64,000 nucleotides of DNA from Dillenia suffruticosa (lineage: Eukaryota > Streptophyta > Magnoliopsida > Dilleniales > Dilleniaceae). The notes under the pieces are model-generated. The model saw nothing but the letters and a program-made list of their open reading frames with translations. It was not told the DNA's origin and searched no databases. The DNA lies in contig JAVTVX010000031.1 in assembly GCA_033439265.1 (NCBI GenBank), positions 481,501 to 545,500 on the forward strand, in the 5' to 3' direction. The position numbers and the translations under genes were made by a program. Below, piece by piece: positions 46,207 through 57,660 of the stretch (positions within the stretch are counted from its first letter, which is position 1; each line of letters opens with the position of its first letter).

Positions 46207-47855
46207 ACTTTGTCTCGACAACCCAAGCTTAAGTGCATCATGGAGGTCTTCAACTAAGTAATTAATTGATAACAAAGGAAGAGGAAGAGAGATTGTGTGT
46301 AGTGAGGGGAAAAAAGAGATCCCACAACAATTGAACTCAAATTCAGGAGATCACTTTCTTCCCTTTTTATGTTTTTCTTTGGTTCTCTGATTGGTAATCA
46401 ACAGGTTTGGTCATTTCTCTTTTAACATATTGTGAAAATTCCTCTTATCTATATCTTGTGTAGGGATGGATCAAGTTTGGGAATTCGTCCTGTTTGATCC
46501 TGGATATTGCAATCTCTCTCTTTCTCTAAGCTTAAGTTGGTTGCCTTTTAACTTCTGAAGCCTCCCTCACCAATAATACATAACATAAATAATTTAAATT
46601 AGTAATTATAGTTTTATCTTGTGGTGTTGAACAACCAACTCCAAGTTTGTCTTGTGGGCCTGCTTGTTCTCAGTGATAGTTGACTTTACCTCATTGTAAA
46701 TTCCCTATTCTGCAAATAACTGCATCAAGGTATGTAATGTAAATAACACATATTTGTATCTGTTACTGGTACATATGGCTTTTATTTTGAATTTACATGC
46801 TTGATACATGTTGCTCATGAAGTTTTAGTCTTTTTTCCCCTCCTTTTCTTTTTGTTTAGGGGTGGTGGTGGGTTACATTAAAGATGTTGCTTTTGGTTTG
46901 ATATGTGGAATGACAGATGATAAGAAAGTCTACGTCTTATTCATTACTGTTCAATGCTTGTGCGTATGATATTTCCTAGAAACTTGTTTGTTATTGGTCT
47001 CGTTGTCTTGCCTGCCCTTTTCGTATCTCCGCCCTAAATTTGTGGGCTTGAATTTTTCTGGTTTGTTGGTTGCATATGACAAAGTGGTAGTGTATCAATT
47101 GTGGAACAATCCTCTGAAGCTCCAAAATTCACCATCGGATGATTTTCATCATTTGAAGTCTGACTGTATTTTCCCATGGGAAATAACTGATGACCTATCC
47201 TGATGGAACTAGAAATTCTATTAAGTATATAGAAGTTATTTCACAATCTAAAACTTCTCATTAGGTTATTTTCTCTGTTTTTAAATCTATTATCATGGTG
47301 TATGTTCAGACATTTGAACTTTATAAATTCAACTAGATAAGCTCTTTTTTTTCAGAGTTAATGAGTGGTAATGGTTACAATAAAATTTCTTTGTTAATAC
47401 TTCTTTTGTATGTTGGAAGTATCAAGATGTATACTCGTCACTGAGAGCATAGAGTTTGGTGTCATTTGTCCTAATGGTATGATACATTGCTTTTCTGTAG
47501 GTGTGGATATAAGCATGAACACACATCTGAAGACGGTGAAACTCACACTCAAGGGTAAAAATCCAGTGACTCTTGATCACCTTAGTGTGAGGGGAAACAA
47601 TATTCGTTATTATATTCTTCCTGACAGCTTGAATCTTGAGACATTACTGGTGGAAGAGACTCCTCGAGTCAAGCCTAAGAAGCCTACTGCTGGTATGCTA
47701 ATCTGCTTTTGTGCAATTCATTGTGTTTCAGTATTGCCATGGTTCCATTATGGTTCTAGTAATGATAATCATTGTACTTATTTGCAACTTCAGGGAAACC
47801 TTTGGGGCGTGGAAGGGGCCGTGGACGTGGTCGTGGACGTGGTCGAGGACGTTAA
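43546..47855 (+). CDS. SmD1: small nuclear ribonucleoprotein SmD1, four exons
   Basis: SmD1 is one of seven Sm proteins forming the ring on U1, U2, U4 and U5 snRNAs. It acts in pre-mRNA splicing in the nucleus, after cytoplasmic assembly. Exons: 43546-43559, 43647-43723, 47501-47692 and 47794-47855. All introns are GT..AG and together they give 114 codons plus stop, the usual plant length. The 14-base first exon encodes MKLV plus two bases of an Arg codon, as in other eukaryotic SmD1 proteins (MKLVRFLMKL). The Sm1 motif spans about residues 15-47 ([19 protein letters not shown]) and the Sm2 motif about 59-71 ([13 protein letters not shown]). After a Lys/Pro linker, residues 99-114 are a pure Gly-Arg repeat, the family's arginine-methylation tail. 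No lesion is visible. The second intron is 3.8 kb and starts with a (CT)n run. Confidence 0.97.
43725..43752. repeat. (CT)n microsatellite at the start of SmD1 intron 2
   Basis: The CT run starts with the second base of the intron, so the donor GT is itself part of the pyrimidine run. Confidence 0.95.
46148..46206. repeat. compound (TA)n-(GA)n microsatellite in SmD1 intron 2
   Basis: About 37 bases of mostly TA run straight into about 22 bases of GA. Confidence 0.95.
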
Positions 47856-48559
47856 TCATATGGATCAAAGTGTCTGTACTGACAAAGTCACTCTATTTGT
47901 TGTCTTTGGGGACTTTTTATCCTGTTTAGATTTTGGATATGAGAAATTTTCCAGTATGTAAGTGGAGAGGATACCTAAGGAACGAGTAATTAAAAAAAAA
48001 AATGGTGCTTTGATTTAAACTAGGAGTGTTGGTACAAAGCAAAAGTTAGTTTTGGGCAATTCCCAAGACATGCATTGCAACTTTGGACCAAAAAACCTTA
48101 CTCTTCGGCAAAATGTGGCTTATTTTGTGCCTTATTAAAAAGGGTACCGTATGCATATCGCAAAATTTGCATCCGGTGTCACTGCTGCATGAATGCTTGA
48201 ATCATCCAAATTATTTTGCCCTTCTCTGACAGGCCCAGCTCTAGCTGGGCTGTGGGCAGGCGTACGGCTGCCGACAGGCTTGACTATTGGCTGGCTTTAC
48301 GCTGCAGACTGGACTTGGCTTTGATACCGAGATGACACTGAGCAACCGGGGTATCGTGGGATGCAGGATGCGAAATGTAATCGACCGGCCCCAAACCCTA
48401 AGGCACAAACTATACATGCATATCATGGGCAGAAATATTAGAATAATAAATATGCATCTTGATACAAATGAAATAAAACTAGGATCTATAAAGTCAAGCT
48501 AATAATACATAGATCGTAAAATGAGCAACTAAAACCAAAAGAAAAAAAATAAATGAGGC
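47856..48559. other. SmD1 3' flank and unclassified repeat-like DNA
   Basis: The first 100-200 bases are probably the SmD1 3' UTR, with an A-run at 47991-48001. About 48236-48380 is more GC-rich and has a small hairpin (GCCCAGCTCTAGCTGGGC at 48235). It is repeat-like text I cannot assign. No gene is seen. Confidence 0.45.
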
Positions 48560-50713
48560 GACAAGTCAAAAGGTCCCAAGTGTCCCCTTTATATCTTTAC
48601 TAGTCTCTATGGAAGTACATGCTACCGATCTAGTCATAGGGTCATTGCCTCGTGTCTCATTGGATCTCGAAGGATAATGAAGATTTAGCTCATGAAAGTT
48701 AAATGAGATATATATATTTTTGGTTACATGAACGAGACAAAAACTAACCTCTAAAAGGAAGTTACACCCTGATATCATGCAATAAAGCTTGATAAATTTC
48801 CGCAAGAGGGGATAACAAATTATAAACACTAAGATTTATCGAATGACCAAGACGTGCTAATATATCAGCACATGTGTTACCCCCCTAAGGGATACAAAGG
48901 ATTGCTTGAACTTGCACTTGTCTCATGAATTGTTAACATTCCCGGATCATATGCAATGTTTGGTGATGCGAGTTAGCCTCCAACAACAGCTCCTCAACTA
49001 GATCCTTCAAATCCAACTCAACAACTATTGATGAAAGATTAGCCTTGAGTAGAAGAAGAAGACCTTCTCTAACTCTCTATAACTCAATCATAAACAGATC
49101 AACCACACCTAAACTTTCAATAAATTCCCAAAGCCAATGACCAAACTCATCCCTAATCAGGCCCCCAATGCTTCCTGAATTTGCTTCCAGGAGGACGGAT
49201 CCATTTGTATTTAGTTTGTAAGTACCAGGCTTTGGAGGAGATCATGCAATCTAATATCCAATCCAGGGCAAGTGTGTGCCTTTTCTCGAGAAAGCTACCT
49301 ACCCATCTTGAGAGTATCTAGAAACCAAAACCATAACACCTTCAGGGGAGAAATCGTTACCACCAAACACCACTCGACACTGCTCCTTCCAAGTGGTCCA
49401 AAGGCAGTATACAAAAGTCATTGCCCAATGGTGACCTCTAAGGATGGTATGAGATTTAAGATTCCAAACAATCCAATCTACAATAGGGAGACATGAGAAT
49501 ACTAAATTACTCAAAAAAGATGAGTTAATTATCCAGTGCCATACTTGACAAATTACTGAGCAATCCTAAAAAAGATACGAAAGTCGTTTCCTCATGAGAC
49601 TTACATAGAGGGCATAGGGGATCTGTTGTCAAACCTCTCCAAAAACAACTATTATTAGTCATTAAACTATCATGTACCCAGAGCCATATAAAAAATTTCA
49701 CCCTCTCTTGACATCTCAACCTCCAAATCCACTTTCAAGGGCCATGAGCCACTGTTCGGATTGGCTAGAGAGAGCGTAAGCCAATCTAATAAAAAACTCC
49801 CTGGATGGCTTACTAGCCCAACAGATGTAATCCCGTGAATTTGGGTCCCGCGGGATATGTATTGCTCTTATCTCATCTACAATGTACTCAGGAAAATGCC
49901 CTCTAGCCTCGCAATATCCCAAGTTTGCCATGGCACTATAAAATCACCGACTTTCGTAATTCGATACCCTACAAGACTGTCAACCTGAATCTTTTGTATC
50001 AGAGGAACTGTACCAACCCAGGTATCCTCCCAGAATCTAGTATCAGGTCCATTACCAATTTTCCAACGTAGCCCACTCTAACGAACATCCCTCACCAGTA
50101 GTAAACCCCGCCATAAAGAGAAGCATCTCGAAATACGACTACAAAAAAGAAACAATTCTTGTCCAAGATATTTCTTCCTTAATATCTCACACCAAAGAGA
50201 CGGATCCCCTAAAATTAATCTCCACCCCAGTTTTGCCAGAAGGGCTTTATTCATATCGTGGAAGGTCCGAATACCCAACCCCATGATCTTTGGGCTGGCA
50301 AACCAATCCCCATCGAATAGCATGGGGTCTAGGATTTATCTCTAATCCTCCCTATAATAACTATCTTGGAATCCTGCCAAGATGAGCATAGATATGTTGA
50401 GGAAGCTAAGCATATTGCATAGCATAAGCAGGAATGGCCGAGGTAACTGCCTAGATAAGAGTTCGCCGCTTAACTGTACTCAATGTTTTGGATTTCTAAC
50501 TTGCAATCTTATTTTGAACCCTTTCAACCAAGTAGTGGTGATAGCCTCTCCAAACCCTACCATGAATGATGGGAGCTCCCAAATAAATCTCTAAGTCCTC
50601 TATAAAAAGAAATTGACGTCTGAAAGTCAAACAACTCTTCAGAATTAGCGGAGCTCTTGGGGAGAAAAATAGTTTGGATTTCCTTGAATTGATCTTAAGG
50701 TCGCTATTATTCC
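48560..50713 (-). mobile_element. L1-type LINE, 3' part of ORF2
   Basis: Read on the minus strand from 50713 downwards, the segment gives late RT text (DLKINSRKSKLFFS, YLGAPIIHGRV), then MGLGIRTFHDMNKALLAKLGW. The zinc-binding RT region follows (FFIRLAYALS near 49790, CPLCKSHEETTF near 49620). An RNase H domain near 49190-48960 reads LNTNGSVLLEANSG and ends in text of the 'ADILARLG' type near 48860. This is the layout of a plant L1 with RNase H. Stops and frame changes are scattered through it. No clear poly-A tail (poly-T on this strand) is visible at the left end. The RT domain continues beyond the copia element, at 57661. Confidence 0.88.
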
Positions 50714-51201
50714 CGTTGGTAATATATGCCCACGGGGGGCATGTTGGTAATTTGGGGGATAAAGGGGTAACTCCCATTATCTCATTTTTACCACACCATA
50801 ACTTCCATTAACCACTAATGATAAGAAAACCCTAACGATCTCTTAGAGAGTGCCTTGTGTGATAACAATAACTTCTTCCATAGAGAATTAGGCGGTTAGG
50901 TCTTCTTGAGAGAAGATGCAAAAATCTCTAAAGAGAGACAATACGATGAGTGTTGGAGATTTTCACGTTGAAAAATCTCTTTCTCAAAGAAATCACCGGA
51001 CTTGGATTGAGGCGTTGTGATATTGCGGTGGTGATTCGATTAACATCGTGATCACCATCCCGACCGTGAGATCCGATCGAGGGACATGCCGTTCGGTTGA
51101 TTTTGAAGATCTGCATATTGAGATACCCCGATCATTTTATTTTTCTGAAAATTATTGTATGCTTCCGTTGTGTATGAATGAGTCACAAAAAATATCCAAC
51201 A
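50714..51201 (+). repeat. 5' LTR, copia family A copy 2
   Basis: Bounded by the ATTCC duplication on the left and the primer-binding site on the right. It aligns with 57172-57660. Confidence 0.94.
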
Positions 51202-51779
51202 TTGGTATAAGAGCTTATGTTGGATTATTAAAAATAAGTTTCGGGTATAAGAATATAAGGTATAAAATTTGGGGTTCGGATTACGGATGAGTTTCATGAA
51301 TCCGAAAACACCACGGTGTTACCCATGATCCGTAGAACACGAAAATAATTTTTTCGGAATTTTCTGAGCACGTTTAGGCAAAGAAAATTTCGGTTGAAAG
51401 TTTCGACTGTGAATAGTGACCGAACCATTCAACCCTAGATTTGTCGAGTTTTAGGGCAAATCAATGCATGAAAATCATAGATCTGTGTTCCTTGTTTCAT
51501 GCTCTTCGGTTTGATATATATATTGCATATTATTATGGCCGAAAAATGGGATTTCAAAATTGGCCGCGGAGGGCCGGAATTTTGGATCCAAAATACGCAG
51601 AGATTAGGGTTTGATTATTCCAAAAATCGAGTCAAGGATGTTTGGAATAAATGGAATAAGAGATTTCCTAAAAAATCCGGTAAAAAATAGAGCTAGAAAA
51701 TGGGTTTTTCGGCATCCAGGTCAAAAGACCCGGTTATAGAAAAATTCGGGTGAAGATGAAGAGATCCGACTCGAGGGCG

Positions 51780-52275
51780 CATGCACCTCACGCGCGCTGA
51801 GGCGCGTCAGTAGAAAACAAGAAGGCGCGTGAACTGGTCTGGGTTTGGGTCAGTTATGACCCGGACACTTATCCCCCAACCCGGACCGACCCGACCGGGT
51901 CGGATCCTAACCCGTTGACCAGTCAGTCGGGTCACCCTTGACCCGTTGCCTGACCCGGTCCGTACCCGGCTCGACACGGCTCAGCGCGTGAAGGCACGTG
52001 AGATGTGTGCTGCGACTCGGCGCGCGTCAGCCGAGTCGAGCCAGGCGCGTGGCAGTGCGTGAAACGCGAGCCGCGACTGGGCGCATGTAAGCCGAGCCTC
52101 GCCAGGCGCGTGGCAGTACGTGTAAGGTGCGCCGCGCGTCTGGCACGTGTCCCCAGGCAGCTGGAGGCGCCTGGAGGCGCATGGAGGCGCGTAGGAAGGC
52201 GCCGCCAGTGCGCGGAGGCACGTGGGAAGGCGCCGCTGGCGCGTGGGACCTCTGGCGGCGCGTCAGGTCGTCAAG
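51780..52275. repeat. GC-rich leader with GACCC and GCGCGTGG motif arrays
   Basis: About 51850-51985 is packed with GGGTC / GACCC words. About 51985-52270 is packed with GGCGCGTGGCAG-like and GGCGC-type words. It is the counterpart of 22190-22640. The open frames on both strands are composition artefacts. Confidence 0.87.
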
Positions 52276-55200
52276 AATTAAAATTTTTTCAAAATTTGAG
52301 GGTCCTACATCCATAAAAGTGACTTTTGTGGGTTTTTGTGTATCAAATCCTAGCCCGAATGGTGAGATGCAATCTTGGATTATGGTGTATGGTGTCTATT
52401 GATTCATACGCTCGTCTTGGGGTCTGTATTTGAATTATTTGGGTCTTGCTGATTCGTAGGGTGCACAAAATGTGATAATAAACATCACAAGTCACAATTA
52501 TTTTTTTGACTGCTTCTAAAATTGTCGTAATGGATCTTTGTAAGGGGGATAAAATTGAATGGTGATAATTACAAGATTTTTCACCGGTAGAATTAATTTA
52601 ATCTCGAGTGACAGGATCTAATTATATTCTGAGGCTTGAGATGGTGGACTCTGGGAAGGGTACCACACCTCAGAGAGATGAGATTATGAGACATTGCTTA
52701 CATGGAAGGGAAATAATGGCCAAGTTAGGACAATCCTCCTAAGTAGCATGCACGATGATGTGATCCCAGTTTATAAGCAATATCCTACGGCTTTATCGGT
52801 TTGGCTCACTCTATAAAGAGCATTGTGGTGCTCTTACAGATCCTGAGATTGAGATACTGACTTATAAGTGTAATAACTTATAAGAAAAGGATTGATCATA
52901 CGATGATGTAACATTTGATGAAAATGTAGAGTATGGTCGCCGAGTTGGGGAATGTGACCAAGCCCATTTCGGATATGTTTTTTTGTGCTGGATGCGATCC
53001 AATTTTTATCTGATTCATGAGAAATCATGAAAGTCTATTTCACATACAACGAAAGTATTAGTACTTTCACTAATGTAAATAGGCACAGTGAGTTCGAGTA
53101 GGAGCACCTAGAGGCAAGTAGGCCAAATTCGAGTCATGCTTAAGCGATGGAGTCGAGCAAGGACTCCTGTGGGACTCGAGATTCAGGTAAGAAGAAAATA
53201 TCCTGTGGGACTCGTGGATTGTAAACACATGAGCAACCGACTACGTAGCTCAAGATAGGAGCACGCTTATATAGTTCCGCTCAGTGAGTCCTCAAGCAGG
53301 AGGATTTACGTAGAGAAATAGAGCGTTTGCCGACATCAGAGGGAGTAGCACTTGCAAGTTGGAGTTGCAAATATGCTAGACTCTGTATACTCTTTACGCT
53401 CCGAATGTTCGACGGAACTTGATTTCAGCTTAGGATATGCTCTGTCAATTTGGAAATTTTATAATTTCTATTTATTACGATAATTCTTTAATTAGTTATA
53501 TTTTGGTCCATGAGGGACTAAATGCACCGGAAGTTTCAATGGTATTTCTTGTTATCCTCTTAGTGTGAGAGAGGATGAACCGGTTAGTAGTAAGTGGTCT
53601 GTAGGAGCCGCTAACCAGTCTTGATTAGACGGTAAACTTACAAGAAAACCATTCGACATAATAATGAGAGCTGAGACTCCATTGTAGTTGGTTCACTCTA
53701 ACATCCATGGCCTTACGAACGTGAGAACCTGAAATGGTGTTGGGTACTCTATTATGTTCATAAACAATTACACGCGTTTCGGTTACATTTATCTAATCTC
53801 GTGCAAGTCTGAGGCACTGAGGTGCCTTAGGAGGTTATTAACGAGATTGAAAATCAGTTAAACTTGAGAGTAGAGGCTCTTAAAACTGATCGAGGGCGCT
53901 AGTATTTGTCTGAAGAGCTCTGTTTCAAGAAAGGTATTGCGAGAAACTGATTATTCCTTGCTACTCAGTGGAGTAGAGTAGCTGTGAGAACAGAAAAGGA
54001 CTTTGTTTGAGACGGTGAGGCCGATAATGGTGCAAGCCAATTTATTCATTTCCCATTGGGAAGATGCGTTATTGGTTGTAGTTTACGTCCTCAATCGTGT
54101 TCCATTGAAATCCATAATCAGTACTCCATATGAGTTTTGGACAGGGAGGCAGCCTGACCTTAGCCATTTGAGATTATGGGGTTATATCGCATATGTTCAC
54201 TATTTGTTGCAATTACACGGTGAGTTAGGCCTGTGAGAAAAGAGATATATTTCTATCAGATAACAAGAATGCTCTGTGGGGAATGTGTTCTAGGTGAACA
54301 TACAGACGACACTCACTGATATTGAGTCTTATGACGGTGAGTTTCTTGAAAGTGATTTCCCTATGAGAAGTGAAATTAATTGGGACTTTACCTCCTATGA
54401 GATGGATGAGCCTAACGGTTAGTTGATCCTAGTGAGAGCAATCCATTTAAAGGTAAAAAGGTTTTCAGTCATCTTAAGAGTAGTCGAGGATGCGTACCTG
54501 ACCGTTGCTTCCCGATTGAGGGAGAGGCTCTCAGTATGACTCTTAAGGGTTACAAGAAACCTTTAACTGTCCTACAGGCTCTTGAGAGTTCTGTGGAGGA
54601 CCATTGGTTTGAGGTCATGGATGAGAGAAGGAGTTGATGAGAATCAATGAGATCTGGGATCTAGTTGTTCTGCTTGAGGGTAGTAGGGCCATCGGGAACA
54701 TGTGAGTTCTCAACATTAAGAAAAAGGCCGACGGATCGATGTAGAGGTATAAGACCCATATGATAACTAGGGGTTGCTCAGGTTGAGGGCGAGATTACCT
54801 CGATCCGTTTACTTTTAGCGATAGTCACGGACATTGATTTGGAGTAAGACCAGATGGACGTTGCGACTGCCTTCCTGAGTGGGAGTTTTTGGATGAGGGG
54901 ATCTACAAGGAACAGTCATCTGACTTTATTCCTATAGATCAGGATGATTAGGTCTGTTGACTTTGGAAGTCGACATATGACCTTAATCATCAATCCAGGC
55001 AGTAGCGTTTGAGATTTCACGAGAAGGTGATATCTTACGGTTTCATGATGGTCAATGAGGATCATCGCGTATACCTTATACGTTCTCATGACTTTTATGA
55101 TCATGTCCCTATATGTGAATAACATTTTATTGACTAGGAATAACAAAGAGTATCTGATGACCACGATGACTTGGATATTGTCAAGTTTTGATGTGAAGGA

Positions 55201-57171
55201 CATGGGTAAGACTCAGTTCTTCCTCGAAGTTAAAATCCAGAAGGATCACTCAAGACAGGTGTTGACTCTTTCACAGGAGTCCAACATCAATGGAGTTCTC
55301 GAGCGCTTCGAGAAGAACGATTGCAACCCTAGATATACTCTTATCGCTAAAATGTTAAAGCCTAATTCTTGATATATGCCTTATGACTCAGAAAAGGACA
55401 AGGGAAATGAGTAGAATCCCTTGTTCTAGTGCATTGAATACTTTGATGTACGTAGTATCGCGTACACGATTAGACGTTTGCTTTGCAATCAGTATGATAA
55501 TTAGGTATTGATCGAATCCTAAAAGGAATCACTGAAAAGCAGTGAAAGGATTCGAGACATCTCGAGAAAACTGCGGACCTCTCCTTGTGTTACGGAGGAG
55601 GTGATTTGTATTTTATTGGGTATTCAGTACCGACTGGGTTGGTGATCTGAATGTACACAAATCGATATCAGGTTTTGCTGTCTTGGAATAGTAAGAAACA
55701 AACCTACATATCTTTATCTACGATAGAGGCTAAGCTTGTGGTACACTCAGCGGCAGTTCAGGAGAGTGTTTGACTCTGGAAATTTCCAGATCACTTAGGG
55801 GTTACGATAGACAGTGGGAGGCCAGTGAATGATTTATTGAGAAAATCAGGCCGCCCTTGACCACACTTGAGACCCTAAGTATCAGTAAGTCCAAACACAT
55901 TGATACCTAATATTACGTTATGAGAAACATCACCGAGAAGGGTGAAGTGACAAATTAAGTACACTACTATACAGCGTGTTGGCTGATCCCTTCAATAAAC
56001 TCATTATGAGAGATTCCTGTATGAGATATAAGAATCATTGGGTTTGTATGTACATTGACATTTCTCACCTTGTACTGATGCTTATTGTGTTATATATATG
56101 ACATGTGTGCATAGTTGAGTCACAATTTTATTTATTGTACTACTTTAATTGTCATATATTTTGTGATAAATGATATGTCAGGTAGGCGTGGTCGACTCTC
56201 TCACACGAGTGACCACCTCCAGCTCTGAGTGAGCGGACATGAGACGATTTCTAGTTGTAAGAGGTTCTGAGAGTGACCCTACTAGAACATAAGTCGCCCT
56301 GATACGTGTTCTGAATGAGATCATATGCGATATGACCGACATGGACGTACCCATATCCATGTTGCCTGTAAGTAGACAGATTTGAGATCTCAGATATCAC
56401 CTGTGACTAGTGATATAGTCTCTGAGTTACTCTCTCTAAGATCTTTGGGTAAAATCTTATGTGTAGACTGAGTTCTCAGTGTTAGAGAAATCTGACATAT
56501 GCCCTTTGATAGATGGGGAATAACACTATGGCATGCGTTTCATACTGCGTGTGATATGTCGACCAGGGATAGTGGGAGCACTGTTTGAGACATGATATAA
56601 TTTAGATCTCCGTTCCCACTGTGTGAGACCCGAGATCTATTGGGTGGGATCTCTTGTTCCCTTATCACTTTCGGCTGTTTCTAGAAGTCTTAACTCAGTG
56701 TTGCTACTTTAGTCTGTTTACCGATGGCCCAGAAGATAAATTGAGGTCTGAGGGACAGGTCTAGGAAAGTAACTGAATTGAGACTAATAGATTCGAGTTT
56801 GAGAAAAGAAAGATCAATTGATATTACATCATTGTGTTGTATTCACCGGCATACCTATTATGCTTATCTATGTTGGGATGTAAGCATAATAGTGGATACA
56901 CAGTCGGGCGTTTATTGGGGATTATTTTCGTTGAGGAAAGTAGCTCGATGGATGTAATTAGTTTTGGATCTGGAGTGCAGCGAGTTATTTTTATACTAAC
57001 GGTGACTTCTCGATCATCCTAACAGGTGTATCGAGTAGTCTTTGCTTGCAGGTGTACTCGCCGGTCACACGACGTCCAATCATGTATGAAAGTCCAGCAG
57101 GGTGATGTGATCGATTGCATGAGTTGTGATTTTTTGACGGAAATGAAATGCTCTCATGTGCAAGTGGGAGA

Positions 57172-57660
57172 TATTGGTAATAAATGCCCAAGAAGGGTAT
57201 TTTGGTAATTTAGGGGATAATGTGGTAACTCCCATTATCCCATTTTTACCACACCATAACTCCTATTAACCACTAATGATAAGAAAACCCTAATGATCTC
57301 TTAGAGAGTGCCTTGTGTGATAACAGCAACTTCTTCCATAGAGAATTAGGTGGCTAGGTCTTCTTGAGAGAAGATGCAAAACTCTCTAGAGAGAGACAAC
57401 ACGATGAGGGTCGGAGATTTTCGCGTAGGAAAATCTCTCTCATCAAAGAAATCACCGGACTTGGATTGAGGCGTTGTGATATTACGGTGGTGATTCGATT
57501 AATATCGTGATCACTATCCCGACCGTGAGATTTGATCGAGGAACATGCCGTTCGGTTGATTTTGAAGATCTGCATATTGAGGTATCTTGATCATTTTATT
57601 TTTTCGAAAATTATTGTATGCTTCCGCTGTGTGTGAATGAGTCACAAAAAATATCCAACA
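57172..57660 (+). repeat. 3' LTR, copia family A copy 2
   Basis: Starts after the purine tract AAGTGGGAGA and ends ATATCCAACA, next to the second ATTCC copy. Confidence 0.94.

Larger units (their letters stand above)
50714..57660 (+). mobile_element. Ty1/copia LTR retrotransposon (family A, copy 2) inserted in the LINE
   Basis: LTRs 50714-51201 and 57172-57660 (488-489 bp) and a perfect 5-bp target duplication ATTCC (50709-50713 and 57661-57665) define it exactly. A Met-tRNA-type primer-binding site (TGGTATAAGAGC) starts at 51203. Parts: GC-rich leader about 51780-52275; gag-like region about 52580-53200; protease text near 53215-53260; integrase about 53550-54420; reverse transcriptase about 54480-55380; RNase H about 55400-56000; a non-coding 3' part to 57171. 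LTRs differ at about 9-10% by a hand count, implying some millions of years, and younger than the family copy at 21171. The coding part is broken in many places. Confidence 0.95.

Noticed and set aside
47410-47961. 183-codon frame presented as one ORF
   Set aside because: It reads through SmD1 intron 2, exon 3 and intron 3. The spliced SmD1 model explains the conserved part.
48235-48252. GCCCAGCTCTAGCTGGGC hairpin as a terminator
   Set aside because: The setting is a plant nuclear genome and there is no T-run. It is a chance or repeat-derived hairpin.
48290-48340. Minus-strand text resembling a primer-binding site (GGTATCAAAGCC)
   Set aside because: No LTR end adjoins it and no element parts were found nearby.
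52005-52402. Overlapping plus- and minus-strand frames in the second GC-rich leader
   Set aside because: Same composition artefact, located between primer-binding site and gag of a copia element.
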